DNA from: CAYWXK01 sp964462515 | GTDB taxonomy: Bacteria; Planctomycetota; Phycisphaerae; Sedimentisphaerales; Anaerobacaceae | Assembly (NCBI GenBank): GCA_964462515.1 | Contig: CAYWXK010000008.1 | Location: 40,062-104,061 of the forward strand | DNA length: 64,000 bases | Direction: 5' to 3' | Shown: positions 25,017-34,709 of the stretch, one piece after another | How positions within the stretch are numbered: position 1 is the stretch's first letter | How the letters are laid out: every line of letters starts with the position of its first letter | Position numbers and translations under genes: made by a program | Notes under the pieces: model-generated | The model's database searches: none | Told to the model about the DNA's origin: nothing | What the model saw: the letters and a program-made list of their open reading frames with translations, nothing else

Positions 25017-26033
25017 CTACTTGCCTTCGAGCCAATGTTGAGCGAATTTTGACAAGTCAAAAATATCTACCGTGCCGTTTGGATTGTCCCTGGTAAGGTC
25101 TGCTCCGCTGCACCAATCCGGCTCGTTGCACTCCTCTTCTAACCAATGCTGCGCGAAAATACTAAAATCTACAAAGTCAACATCACAGTCACCCTCCAAA
25201 TCAGCCGCTTGCTGAACAACAAAATCCTCACTTCTGGTTGTGAGCAATTGGTAGTAATCCCAGCCATCAGAAACCTTAGTATATTGTTCAAGAATCCCCT
25301 CGACACCACAAAAATGCTGACCAACATATACATAAGGATGGTAATTGTCACTCCTGTCCTCATTCATATAATCGGATGCCCAGCAGCTAAAGTTTGGGTC
25401 ACCCGGCTTGTCGGTATCCCAGAGCACGTAGTTGTCTTTTGCCTTTCCAAGGTCCATTGCCGTAACAGTAACGTTTCTCACTCTAATCCACGTATGCTCA
25501 TATTTCTCGGCATTGTGGTTTATAACATACCAATCGCCATACAAATCCTGCACAGGCGAAGCAATTTCATCAAGTCTCACAACTATTGCTTCCGGCAGCC
25601 GATTGCCGCCGCTGACCACGGCGATATTGGGGTCATTATCTGCCAGGCATTGCAGGGTCGTGTTGCCGCGGAACTCTTCGACATACATATTTGAAAGTGT
25701 CACCCGGTCGCCGACCGCTACTTTATTAAATAACGGCGCTCCGGCAAGCCCATCTTTTACCTGAATTGCGCCCCACCCGGATGGAAAATTTGGGTCCTGG
25801 ATTGTAAGTTTTGGCTTAGAGCCTCCATACTTGTGCGTTACTATTCCGCCCGTGCAATCTATAACCTGCCCCTCCAGCGGACTATTGCCGTTTGGGTCGG
25901 TTGTCCATTGGATTTCATAAATTGAATATGGCCCCGCCCCAGCCAAAACACCCTTACACAAACTCACTATCAACACCGCAAAGATATACAGCAAAAATTT
26001 CTTTTCTACTGTTATCATCAATACCTGCCTCAT
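25017..26033 (-). CDS. secreted protein with C-terminal paired dockerin-like repeats
   Basis: 338 aa. Signal peptide LLYIFAVLIVSLCKGVLAG. The body contains an OB-like region of unknown role. The C-terminus has two EF-hand-like units, DCDVDFVDFSIFAQHWLE and NGTVDIFDLSKFAQHWLE, the dockerin-type ending common in exported proteins of Phycisphaerae. The ATG at 26031-26033 has GGAGGAG six bases upstream and is chosen over one 11 codons earlier. No catalytic residues are recognised. This ending is one of the best hints to the host lineage. Confidence 0.75.
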   Translation of the reverse strand: MRQVLMITVEKKFLLYIFAVLIVSLCKGVLAGAGPYSIYEIQWTTDPNGNSPLEGQVIDCTGGIVTHKYGGSKPKLTIQDPNFPSGWGAIQVKDGLAGAPLFNKVAVGDRVTLSNMYVEEFRGNTTLQCLADNDPNIAVVSGGNRLPEAIVVRLDEIASPVQDLYGDWYVINHNAEKYEHTWIRVRNVTVTAMDLGKAKDNYVLWDTDKPGDPNFSCWASDYMNEDRSDNYHPYVYVGQHFCGVEGILEQYTKVSDGWDYYQLLTTRSEDFVVQQAADLEGDCDVDFVDFSIFAQHWLEEECNEPDWCSGADLTRDNPNGTVDIFDLSKFAQHWLEGK

Positions 26034-26119
26034 ATACGTTCTCCTCCATCTACGAATAACACTCATATTTTATGAGTCTTGCGATAATACGACTTTGTCC
26101 GTAATAACGTGTCGGAATC

Positions 26120-26240
26120 AAGTATTCATTCACCAATCCACCACTCACCAATTAACCAATTAACCACTCATCAATTCACCACTTACTAATTTACAATTTT
26201 TCTCTGTGTTCTCTGTGGCCTCTGTGGCTTTTAAAAATCT
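26120..26240. repeat. intergenic repeat words (accaattaacc and ctctgtgg units)
   Basis: The spacer before the dockerin-type gene holds several copies of an accaattaaccactc-like unit (26131-26190), also seen at 59929-59960, and then ctgtgttctctgtggcctct, also seen in degraded form near 1580 and 57535. No gene is visible. Confidence 0.6.
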
Positions 26241-26249
26241 GGACTCTTT

Positions 26250-27080
26250 CTATGGATAAGGATACCAATCCGCATCTTCGCGCGGAGGCACCTCTAAATC
26301 ATCAGGCCAATCCGGCTTCCACACCGAGGCCTTCCATTCAGTATGATAATCACAATACAAAATAAATCCACCAAGTAATCCGCCCGGCTTGGCGTGACGG
26401 GAGCTAAAACTCTTTGGATAGCTGCCGCAATGTTTGCCGGCATCTCCATAAACTTTATTGCCATCGTAACCAAATCGAGGGTCGAGAAGCTGGTCGAACA
26501 AAAGAACTACGCGAGATGGTGTCTTTATCAGGCTTGTTTTTAGAAAACTCGGCATAGGCCATTTTGCGTCCTGCGGATGATGCCAGCAATTCTCATCCAG
26601 CTCCAGGCAGGAGTTCATTGCGTATGAGAAAAAGCCATTCCTTCTCGGCCTGTAAGTATAGATGTCATCCGGGCCGAGCCGGGCCATAGGACACTGAAAC
26701 ATCGTCCCTTCGCCGGGGTATCCCCACGGCTTATGGTCACGCCACCTCTTCTCGCCCATCAAAGGCGGCAGCAAATCAATCCACCCGAAATAATCCGCCC
26801 AATCCTTCGGCAAAACCGGCTTATTGTCACCCTGCCTGTCCAGGCCGTCAATATGCGGATAGAAACCGTCATTTTCTCCTGCATAGATTTCAAAGGCCAA
26901 TCCCCACTGCCGCAGTTGACTCTGGCAAACCGTCTGCCTCGCTGCCGATTTGGCCCTGCTCAACGCCGGCAATAATATCCCCATCAGCAGCGCCATCACC
27001 GAAATAACAATCAGCAGCTCAACAAGACTAAAACCGCAGCGTAAAGCACACCTAAATTTAACACCTACCTGCTTATTCAT
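26250..27080 (-). CDS. type II secretion/type IV pilin-like prepilin (pseudopilin)
   Basis: 276 aa. The type III signal G-FSLVELLIVISVMALLMGI, with Glu at +5 after the cleavage site, is exact. The remainder is a globular domain with NDGFYPHIDG and aromatic, Pro-rich loops, as in the large families of planctomycete pseudopilins. Such proteins assemble on the cell envelope; individual roles are not known. Several cysteines near the signal are unusual. It is upstream of the dockerin-type gene with the same orientation but separated by about 215 bases of repeat DNA. Confidence 0.85.
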   Translation of the reverse strand: MNKQVGVKFRCALRCGFSLVELLIVISVMALLMGILLPALSRAKSAARQTVCQSQLRQWGLAFEIYAGENDGFYPHIDGLDRQGDNKPVLPKDWADYFGWIDLLPPLMGEKRWRDHKPWGYPGEGTMFQCPMARLGPDDIYTYRPRRNGFFSYAMNSCLELDENCWHHPQDAKWPMPSFLKTSLIKTPSRVVLLFDQLLDPRFGYDGNKVYGDAGKHCGSYPKSFSSRHAKPGGLLGGFILYCDYHTEWKASVWKPDWPDDLEVPPREDADWYPYP

Positions 27081-27137
27081 TTCACAAGTCCCTTAATTCT
27101 CATATGTCATTATCCTTGCGAAAAATCCAACCTTGTC

Positions 27138-27372
27138 CGCCTTTGGCGAACTCCGGGTTGTTTAGCCCCCGGACCTGTGCCGGGGGTTTGTCATTGCGAG
27201 GAGGCCCGATTCATCAGGCCAACGCGGCAATCTCATATTTAGCCCGCCAATTTATTGGCGGGTCTGCTTAGCCCCGTCGCTTGCGACGGGGGCTTTTTTA
27301 TCCCAGAAGAAACGTAGGGTGGGGCTCGCCCCACCAACTTGTCCGCCGCTTACCCGCCATTCTTTCGGCGGG
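27138..27372. repeat. cluster of six GC-rich palindromes
   Basis: Within 235 bases: CGCC-ttt-GGCG (27138-27148); CCCCCGG/CCGGGGG (27166-27186); CCCGCCAA/TTGGCGGG (27243-27262); CCCCGTCGC/GCGACGGGG (27272-27291); GGTGGGGC/GCCCCACC (27318-27335); CCCGCC/GGCGGG (27353-27372). A tcattgcg...cgcggcaatctc segment (27191-27233), also found at 57031-57073, lies among them. The fourth is followed by a T run on the plus strand, but no plus-strand gene precedes it. Confidence 0.85.
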
Positions 27373-27396
27373 GTCGCCAATGACCCTTTGCGTATC

Positions 27397-27582
27397 CTAT
27401 GCCAGTTTGTATGCGATTTGCTCTTCCAGAATGTCTTTAACGGTAAGGGCGATTATGCTCTTGCCGGTCTTCTTGAAGAACGATTGTATTTCGCTGATGG
27501 CGTCGGATGAGAAATCGAAGGAAACAAAGAACCCTTTTGTGCGGTCTTCGCGCATCATCACCGCCCCAAACGCCTCACCGTT
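27397..27582 (-). pseudogene. remnant of a DNA methyltransferase-like gene (3' end only)
   Basis: About 61 codons, open in the same frame as the helicase and separated from it only by the helicase stop TAG (27583-27585). It begins NGEAFGAVMMREDRTKGFF and runs through FDFSSDAISEIQSFFKK and LTVKDILEEQIAYKLA to a TAG at 27397-27399. From memory of the family, this kind of ending belongs to site-specific DNA methyltransferases found next to helicases; the catalytic motifs are absent. An ATG at 27556-27558 could still start a 53-residue peptide. The assignment is an inference from a short stretch. Confidence 0.5.
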
Positions 27583-30500
27583 CTATTTTTCAACTTTCAC
27601 CAACCCACCTGCAACAAGATTAAACCCAACAGAAACAGCTCTTTTTCGCTCAAGTTCATCTATCTTCTGCTCCATATAGCTTTCAAAGTTTCGGATTCTT
27701 CCTCTGTAAAGTCTCATTATGGGATCCTCTTCGGTTTTGCCTTGCTCTTGGAGCTTTCTGATAGTTTCTTTCGTCTTATTGACTTTAATTATGGTTGCCT
27801 GTTTAACACTCTCAATTTGGTTATTTACTAACGTATCATTAGTTCTCTTTAGTTTATCTTCTTCATCCGCTCGAATCACTTCCAGATATTCCGCAGCTTC
27901 ATTAACAGCCTTTTCGAAATCTTCGTCTTCATAAGTCGCTGAGCTTGCGTCAACGGCCTCAGCCCTCACAATTTCGCTTAAGAACCAATCGCAAATTTCA
28001 TCGCCTGGTATGTGAACCTTATTATCCAGCAAATTGACGAGAATCGGTATCAAAATGAGGTCCCTTTTCAAAGCCGTCTTTTCCAATAAATATATGAAAA
28101 ACAAGTATTCCCCCTCATATCCAGCTTTTCCTCTTAATCGGAATCGTCCTGTACTGCAGATTTGTTGTTTATTCCCGTCGTAATACCGCTTTATTGCCTT
28201 CATGATTGGGTGATGGATGGTAATAAATTCTAAAGATGCGTCGCGGCAAGCTTCTTGGTCATTAAAAGTGACAAAGACACCGTTCTCAAAAGACATTTTC
28301 CTTTCTATTTCCCTTATATTCTCACTCGAAGTAGAATATTGCCTAACAAACCTGCGAAAATCCTCCTCGCATTTAAGGGCAAATACGTTTTCTCTGCCCG
28401 ATTTGAGAGGAGCCAAAGTTGTTCTTGGAAAATTACTTTCAAGAAAGACTTTAAGAAAAAACATGACTTCATCGGAGGTTATAAAACGCTTCGTTTCTAA
28501 GATGCTTGTAATTTCCCGGTTGAAGTACTCATCTTGCCCGATGAATTTCTGGCACTGTTCTTCAAACTCTTGTAAGTCTTTTTGTTTCCTTGCGATATTT
28601 TCAGCGACCTTCTCAATTTTTTCTATCTTTTGCTCATAGGTCAACTCTGTGTTAAACATCTCCTTTGTCAATTCTGTTATCTGTTCTCCCAAAATAGCAT
28701 CGAGATCTCCAATGTACCTCTCGAATATGTTTATTCTTCGGTACAAACGGGTTAAGATTTCGTCATCTATTGTTCCCACCATCGAGAAATTGTAGATGAG
28801 GATTTTCTCATGTCGTTGGCCGTAACGATCGAGACGGCCGATTCGTTGTTCCACTCTCATTGGGTTCCAAGGCAAATCATAGTTGAAAATTACAGTGCAA
28901 AATTCAAAGTCCAAACCCTCACCACCGACCTCAGAAGAAAGAAGGATTTTTATCTTGTCTGTCTCTCTAAATTTCTTGATGATTCTCTGCCTTTCCTTTA
29001 CTTCTATGTCTCCATGAATCAAACTTACCTTTCTTCCATATTGAGTAGCTTCTAATTTATTTTTCAAGTATTCCAATGTTGGTTTGAAAAATGCAAAAAC
29101 GAGAATCTTTGCGCTGGGATCTTCATCTTCAAGTCTGTTCAGTGCTTCTAAAAATTTACTAAATTTAGTATCGACAGAACCTATCTTGTCGGCACTTCTC
29201 TTGAGCCGTTGGAAACTTGCTATTTCCCCCGGCTCCAACTTCCAAGGAATATCTTCATCTGCAGATGCATCTATCACATCTCCATTATCCTTAGAAGGCG
29301 CCCTAATAATCCTTAACTTTTTACTTACTATTTTATCAAGATTTTCTTTCATTGCTTGGATACAACTCGCCACCTGCCTTTGAGGCATTATGACTGCGAA
29401 AGAAATTCCTTGTAAGGCCCTGTGTTTTGCTGTAAATCGTTCCGAAACAAAGTCGGTTACAGCATTGTAGAATTCTATTTCTTCAGGGGTGAACTGGACC
29501 CGAATTACCCTCGCTTCCCTAATAGGGAATTGAATTTCTACATCCCTCTTTTTTGTTCTTGTAAAAACGTAGGATAAGCAATTTAACTCCACAAGGAGCT
29601 TTTGCAGCCGAATTGCTTGATCGTGGGTCAGTGTCTTGCTCGAACTGACCAACTCTATTGCTTCCCGGTAAAAAGGATTCTGAATGAATCTTTCTCGTTG
29701 AGACGTGCTCTCGACTTTCTTAAGCAGGTCAAGTGCGGCACCCGGGTCGTATAATCTTCGCAAAGCTTTGTTTATGTATTCGTTCGGCTCGATAATATTA
29801 TGAAACAAGGCAAAATATGAAAATTCTTCGGGAATCAGCAAGTGAAGGAGATTGAACAAATCTGCTGTCCCTAACTGTAAGGGCGTAGCAGTGAGAAAAA
29901 GCATCGCGTCCGACAATTCAGACAACACTTCTCCAAGTTCACTACTCAGTGTCTCAGGGTTTTTCATGTAGTGGGCTTCGTCTACGATTACAATGTCAAA
30001 ATGGGGAAGAGTTTCCCGCAGATTTTTAATCATTCCCTTTGTCCTGATGGTCTGGAGGGAAACGATGCCTTTTATTTTCTCAGCCTCACCATATTCAGCA
30101 TACTGGTCCAAAAACTTCTTAAGGTCAGCTCTTTTTAAAATACTAAAGTCCAAGGCGAATCGTTTCCTCATTTCGGTTTCCCACTTCGGAGTGAGCATCG
30201 AGGGGCATACAATCAAAACCCTAGGCAATCCCCCTAAACGGGCAGATAATTCCGTAATAATAATGCCTGCCTCAATTGTCTTTCCGAGCCCAACTTCGTC
30301 TGCTAACAGAAGTCTCTGCTTAAAAGTGTTGAGAAATTTAAGGACGGGTTTAAACTGGTGAACCTGAAACTCTGTCCGTGAGGCATAGAACGTATATAGG
30401 TTATCAGAGAGAGGTTTCTCAAGCTTCCTGTAAATTAGTGATTGAATGAAATTTTTAACATCAGCAAACTCTTTTGCCAATAGGAGCTGTTCCACTGATT

Positions 30501-30681
30501 TTGGAGGGACGTACTTCTCGAGTGACTCTTCAGGATAATAAGGACTTAGTTGGTTTGGATCGATACAGACAGGGTAAAATAATCTACCTTTTCTTTCCTG
30601 TGGTTGCCCATCAATAATACCTATTGTGCCCGACAAGGCCTTTATGACGACCCTATCTCCTTTAGATAGTCCCGATCCCAT
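27583..30681 (-). CDS. SNF2-family (RapA/DrmD-like) DNA helicase, solitary
   Basis: About 1032 aa. All core motifs are present: ADEVGLGKTIEAG (Walker A), VIVDEAHYMKN (motif II), LFLTATPLQ (III), SSEVGGEGLDF (V) and RVEQRIGRLDRYGQ (VI). The first 80 residues form a small beta-rich domain (KGDRVVIKALSGTIGI). The C-terminal third is coiled and charged, with no nuclease motif seen. Helicases of this shape occur as DrmD in DISARM and beside methyltransferases in other defence loci. Here the only neighbour is a possible methyltransferase remnant at the 3' end. The ATG at 30679-30681 with AAAAGGGA before it is chosen; a GTG at 30705 is the alternative. Confidence 0.88.
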   Translation of the reverse strand: MGSGLSKGDRVVIKALSGTIGIIDGQPQERKGRLFYPVCIDPNQLSPYYPEESLEKYVPPKSVEQLLLAKEFADVKNFIQSLIYRKLEKPLSDNLYTFYASRTEFQVHQFKPVLKFLNTFKQRLLLADEVGLGKTIEAGIIITELSARLGGLPRVLIVCPSMLTPKWETEMRKRFALDFSILKRADLKKFLDQYAEYGEAEKIKGIVSLQTIRTKGMIKNLRETLPHFDIVIVDEAHYMKNPETLSSELGEVLSELSDAMLFLTATPLQLGTADLFNLLHLLIPEEFSYFALFHNIIEPNEYINKALRRLYDPGAALDLLKKVESTSQRERFIQNPFYREAIELVSSSKTLTHDQAIRLQKLLVELNCLSYVFTRTKKRDVEIQFPIREARVIRVQFTPEEIEFYNAVTDFVSERFTAKHRALQGISFAVIMPQRQVASCIQAMKENLDKIVSKKLRIIRAPSKDNGDVIDASADEDIPWKLEPGEIASFQRLKRSADKIGSVDTKFSKFLEALNRLEDEDPSAKILVFAFFKPTLEYLKNKLEATQYGRKVSLIHGDIEVKERQRIIKKFRETDKIKILLSSEVGGEGLDFEFCTVIFNYDLPWNPMRVEQRIGRLDRYGQRHEKILIYNFSMVGTIDDEILTRLYRRINIFERYIGDLDAILGEQITELTKEMFNTELTYEQKIEKIEKVAENIARKQKDLQEFEEQCQKFIGQDEYFNREITSILETKRFITSDEVMFFLKVFLESNFPRTTLAPLKSGRENVFALKCEEDFRRFVRQYSTSSENIREIERKMSFENGVFVTFNDQEACRDASLEFITIHHPIMKAIKRYYDGNKQQICSTGRFRLRGKAGYEGEYLFFIYLLEKTALKRDLILIPILVNLLDNKVHIPGDEICDWFLSEIVRAEAVDASSATYEDEDFEKAVNEAAEYLEVIRADEEDKLKRTNDTLVNNQIESVKQATIIKVNKTKETIRKLQEQGKTEEDPIMRLYRGRIRNFESYMEQKIDELERKRAVSVGFNLVAGGLVKVEK

Positions 30682-30705
30682 ATTATTAGATCCCTTTTCA
30701 CTCAC

Positions 30706-31648
30706 TCCCTTTATTTTACCTCACGCCATAGAGACACAAAAGCAAAATCTCATTTACTTTCGCCGGTCCTCAAGTTTCAGGCATTTGAACTTCGGTCCTT
30801 TGAATTTGCCCCTCGACTTTGCTCGGGATGGTGAACCTGTCGAACCATTTCAGAGCTTGTCCGCCTTTTACCCGCCTTCGGCGGACCTTCAAGACCTAAA
30901 ACTTGCCCCGCCTGCCCTGTTTACCCTGAGCTTGTCGAAGGGAGCGAAGTCGAAGGGCCTGCCCTCGGCGTAGCGTAGCGAAGCAGGGTCTTCCGTCTTG
31001 TGTCTGTAGTCTTTGGTCTTGAGTCTCTATCTATTTGCTCGGCTTCAAAGATGGGTGGCCTTTCTTTTGGTCACCCGGTGGACGATGATAAATACTGCGT
31101 CTAAGCTTGCTTAAAGAGCAGGATTTGTTAAGTACACCAAGCCAAGCAAAAAACAGCGTAAATCTGCGTTAATCTGCGTCAATCTGTGGTTGCTTTTGTG
31201 TCTTTTACCTTCGTGTCTTGGTGTTAAAAAACCGCTCAAAACAGCTCAAAAAGTGACTCCTTTTTGCAAAAAGTTGCAAAAAGTTGCTAATTTCTATTAA
31301 AAAAGTACAAAAAAGTGCTTGTTTTTACCCTCATTTTTACGCTAAAAACAAATATGTCCTATAACATCATTACTTTCTCCATCACCAACCGCCCCAATTT
31401 CAAAATTTTCGTCAAAAAACTCCCAAATTTCAATTTTTTTTATCTTTTTATTACCCTTTTTAATTTTACCTTAGACATTTATGCAGTTATTTCCTCTTGT
31501 ATTTCCAACATTCAGCATTCGTTGTTCGATATTCGTTAGGTGTTTATTCACAATATATGGTTATGCACTACTCGACATATCGAAATCCAAAAATTTATAA
31601 CCTTCAACAGCGTCACAATCGCAAATTACAAAATAGCCCAAAGCATAC
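30706..31648. repeat. gene-free stretch with several repeat types
   Basis: About 940 bases without a credible gene. It contains two R1 copies (30809-30849 and 30923-30959), a ggtggcctttcttttggtca element near 31051-31070, tandem aaatctgcgttaatctgcgt words (31151-31180), a half R2 (31190-31230), and then an AT-rich tract with gcaaaaagtt direct repeats (31266-31287) and long T runs to about 31460. It separates the helicase from the carbohydrate cluster. A promoter for the helicase probably lies in it, but none stands out. Confidence 0.6.
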
Positions 31649-32947
31649 TCATAGAACAATTTCCTCTTTTGTTGTATCGAACCTGGCGGCCTTGCCCGCG
31701 CGAAAACCGAGCATACCCATCTGCAGCGCCGTCTGAACGTAATATGCCAGGTCCATCGGGCTTAGCGTCTCTTGCTTGTGCGACCGGCAGCACTCAAGAA
31801 ACTTCTGCCAGTATCCCACAAAATCCTCGCCTTGTTCGATGGCAAATCGCTGCGCTTTTTTATTCGACCCTTCAGCAGGAATAAAAACGATTTCATTGCC
31901 TTGAACGGTCAGCGTCCCATCCCACCCACGGATTACAGGAATTCGCTGCGCCGAACCTCTGGCGCCGATGGCCGGATAGTCGTTCGCCTGTGTCCCCAGG
32001 ACCGCCACAGTAAGCTTCTCCGGGTAATCAATAAGCATATTGAACGTATCAGGTATCTCCCGCTCCTGGTAGCGGAATTTACCGCCCGTCGCAACAACCA
32101 TACTCGGCATAGCCACGCCAAGCATAAACACAACCGGCGTCAGCACGTGCGGAAACAGGTCCGTGCTCGGCCCGCCCGCATAGTCCTCATACATCCGCCA
32201 CCTAAAAACACGGCTCACATCAAAAGGCCGCTTCGGTGCATCGCCCAAAAACTCCTCCCAGTTCAAATCCGGCCCAGGCTTTGCATTGGGGTCGTCTATC
32301 GGCATACCACGTTCACCCCAGTCGCCTACACGAAAATACCCGCACTCCGCATGGACCGGCTGACCTATCAGACCTTCCTGAATCAGCTTTCTTATCTGAT
32401 GCCAGGCGCCGTCCGACATACCCTGCGTGCCGAGCTGAAAAACCCGGCCGCTTTTTTTCACCTCCGCTGCCAGCTTTTTGGTCAGCTCAAACTGCCGCCA
32501 GTGTGTTACCGGCTTCTCACAATAGACATCCTTGCCTGCCCGAACCGCATCAAGGGCCTGATAGCCGTGGTGATGGTCAGGCGTGGCAATGCACACAACG
32601 TCAACGTTCGCATCCGCCAATAATTCCCGATAATCCACATATCCTTTGGCCTTATATCCTTCCGCGACTTTTTGCATACGCGGCCGATACACATCAGACG
32701 CAGCAACAATCTCCACATTTGCGCCCTGCTGACTTTTCAAGTAATGCACCGTTTGCAGATGCGCCTGGCTTCGACCACCGCAGCCAATAAAGCCGATACC
32801 AATCCGCTCATTAGCGCCGAGCACCTTGCCGACAAAATGCCGCGATGATACCGTCGTCGCCGCAACCGCTGCTGCCACTCCTGTCCTGCGAATAAACTGC
32901 CGACGCGTCAGGTCACTTTTTCTGTTTGATAATTTCTTTTCAGACAT
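31649..32947 (-). CDS. Gfo/Idh/MocA-family oxidoreductase with Tat signal
   Basis: 432 aa NAD(P)-dependent sugar or inositol oxidoreductase-like protein, probably periplasmic. The Tat motif TRRQFIRRTG precedes AAAVAATTV. The Rossmann fold follows with IGFIGCGGRSQAH. The family motif CEKPVTHW, with the catalytic-region Lys, appears as DVYCEKPV. The C-terminal part has AGGPSTDLFPHV. Exported members of this family are very numerous in planctomycetes. It lies just before the G+C-rich carbohydrate cluster and in the same orientation. Substrate unknown. Confidence 0.92.
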   Translation of the reverse strand: MSEKKLSNRKSDLTRRQFIRRTGVAAAVAATTVSSRHFVGKVLGANERIGIGFIGCGGRSQAHLQTVHYLKSQQGANVEIVAASDVYRPRMQKVAEGYKAKGYVDYRELLADANVDVVCIATPDHHHGYQALDAVRAGKDVYCEKPVTHWRQFELTKKLAAEVKKSGRVFQLGTQGMSDGAWHQIRKLIQEGLIGQPVHAECGYFRVGDWGERGMPIDDPNAKPGPDLNWEEFLGDAPKRPFDVSRVFRWRMYEDYAGGPSTDLFPHVLTPVVFMLGVAMPSMVVATGGKFRYQEREIPDTFNMLIDYPEKLTVAVLGTQANDYPAIGARGSAQRIPVIRGWDGTLTVQGNEIVFIPAEGSNKKAQRFAIEQGEDFVGYWQKFLECCRSHKQETLSPMDLAYYVQTALQMGMLGFRAGKAARFDTTKEEIVL

Positions 32948-33018
32948 GTCATTTCCCCTTAATTTTTTTTATTCTTCTATTTTAATTTATCATCAGCCTT
33001 GCTAAGCCAATTTATCCA

Positions 33019-34695
33019 TCATTTGTAAATCTTATCCATACGTTCCGCCTGCACCTGCCCATCCAATACTGCCGGCGCCAGCATCGGCGTGCCGAGGCGG
33101 AATTCTACCGCCACGGGCGAGTCGGCCTCCCATAGCAGCCAGCGCTGGATATGGCCGGGATCAATGCTCAGCCGCGCCTCGTCCATCGGCACGCGCAGCA
33201 GCATGGGCACGTGTGGCGGAATATCTACAGAGCGCTGCCACCAGCCCTTGACGGTGTCCTCAAGAGAAATGAGGACCACGATGGTCTGCTCGCCAGGATT
33301 ATAGATCGGCTGCTCGAGGGCGCCCACCTGCGACCAGTCCGTGGTTGTCAGGTCCCCCGCCGCGAACTGGGCAATCGGCCAGCGGTCGCTATTGGGGTCG
33401 GCCTGGTTCCAGGCCGGGAAGCTGACCTTGAGCGGGTAGGAGCGGCCCTCAACCGCGAAGGACTCGGCCCAGAGGCGGTCGGGACGGCCCTTCACCAGTG
33501 AGTCGAGCTTCGCCGGGTCGTCGAGGTCATAGGCGGGCTTGCCGCCCGGCGATGGCTTCGCCTCCGAACCGCTGAGAATGGTCAGCCACTCCAGCTTGCC
33601 CACCGGCGGCACCGTGCGCTTGAACTTGCCGGCGAGTATCTCCTGATACGTGCGCCCGATGATGTCGCGGACCTCGGGGACGGCATCCAGGCCCTTGTTC
33701 TTGCCCTCCCAATGGTAAATGAAGGCCATCACGCCATCCGCGCCCCAGTCGTAGAAACTGAGCATATCCTCGCGCACTTGCTCCGGCGTGGGCATGTTCT
33801 TCCAATGCGGCGACTCGTCATAGGCGAAGGCCTGATAGATGCCTATCAGACCGATGTCGGGCTGGAGCGAGCGGGCGCGTGTCATAATGAAGCGCATCTG
33901 GTTACGCGTCGTGGCGTCCAGCTTGCCGGAATGATAGGGATAGGGATAGACGCCGAGCGCGTCACAGATGCCGACGTCGAAGTTCGCCATTGCGGAGGAG
34001 CCGCCGATGCCCATCACGATGATGTGGCTGTTGGGACGGCCTTGTGAATCCCTGTCGGTGAGCCGGATGATGCGCGACATCTCGCGCAGAGAGTCTATTT
34101 CACGTGGGCGGCTGTCGTCCACGAGCCAGTAACCCCACAGACCGGGGGTGTCCTTGACGGCCACGATTTCCTTGCGAAGAGCCTCGGAATCGCACAGCAG
34201 CAGGCCGGCGCCGTGGGGGGCGGCTCGCGTGCCGCCGGCGCCGCGTCGGCAGCCGTCAAAGGCGTCGGCGGTGCAAGTGACGTACTCGATGCGCTCGCCC
34301 TCGATCATCAGATAGCCAGATTTCGGAAAAGAGAGTATGGAATCCGCCTTTTCGCCGACGACCGGGATCGTCGCGTCCGTCGGGCTTATCTCGCGGGCCA
34401 GGCGTACCTGAGTGAAGCGGCCACACAAGGGATACATGACCTGCATCCTGTGTTTCGAGACGGCCTTGCCCATGGGATCGTTGGGGTCCAGTTGCTTCCT
34501 GGCGCTTTCCGAACTGTAGCTGTAGAGGAGCGTCATACCGAGTTTGGCCGCACCCTCGACGTGCTCAAGGGTATCGACGCCGAACGCGCCTACGGGCGCC
34601 CGCCCGTACACCGTCATGTTCTTGGACGCGGCGGCGGCAAGGCAAATAGTACAGGCGTTCGCCAACACTAACCAGACTAATAGTAATCTTTTCAT
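33019..34695 (-). CDS. secreted TIM-barrel-like protein, probable glycoside hydrolase-related
   Basis: 558 aa with signal peptide LLLVWLVLANACTICLAAAA. Barrel-like segments include LWGYWLVDDSRPREID, VGICDALGVYPYPYH and WGADGVMAFIYHWEG, which recall sugar-processing barrels, but no family is assigned. The DNA is G+C-rich compared with neighbours to the left. The C-terminal 18 residues (PAVLDGQVQAERMDKIYK) match the tail of the DUF6807 protein at 50790 and of the short ORF at 46332, at protein and DNA level. An AAGGAA site precedes the ATG. Confidence 0.7.
   Translation of the reverse strand: MKRLLLVWLVLANACTICLAAAASKNMTVYGRAPVGAFGVDTLEHVEGAAKLGMTLLYSYSSESARKQLDPNDPMGKAVSKHRMQVMYPLCGRFTQVRLAREISPTDATIPVVGEKADSILSFPKSGYLMIEGERIEYVTCTADAFDGCRRGAGGTRAAPHGAGLLLCDSEALRKEIVAVKDTPGLWGYWLVDDSRPREIDSLREMSRIIRLTDRDSQGRPNSHIIVMGIGGSSAMANFDVGICDALGVYPYPYHSGKLDATTRNQMRFIMTRARSLQPDIGLIGIYQAFAYDESPHWKNMPTPEQVREDMLSFYDWGADGVMAFIYHWEGKNKGLDAVPEVRDIIGRTYQEILAGKFKRTVPPVGKLEWLTILSGSEAKPSPGGKPAYDLDDPAKLDSLVKGRPDRLWAESFAVEGRSYPLKVSFPAWNQADPNSDRWPIAQFAAGDLTTTDWSQVGALEQPIYNPGEQTIVVLISLEDTVKGWWQRSVDIPPHVPMLLRVPMDEARLSIDPGHIQRWLLWEADSPVAVEFRLGTPMLAPAVLDGQVQAERMDKIYK
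33023..33082. repeat. shared gene-tail repeat, copy A
   Basis: Sixty bases, about 52 of them identical by eye to 46378-46437 (copy B); copy C at 50836-50877 shares the left two thirds. All copies are direct and each encodes DGQVQxExxDKxYK at the end of a minus-strand reading frame. Confidence 0.8.
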
Positions 34696-34709
34696 TAAGT
34701 TCCTTTCGC

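Noticed and set aside
27270..27301. Rho-independent terminator (GC stem plus T run) on the plus strand
   Set aside because: No plus-strand gene lies upstream; it is better seen as one of six palindromes.
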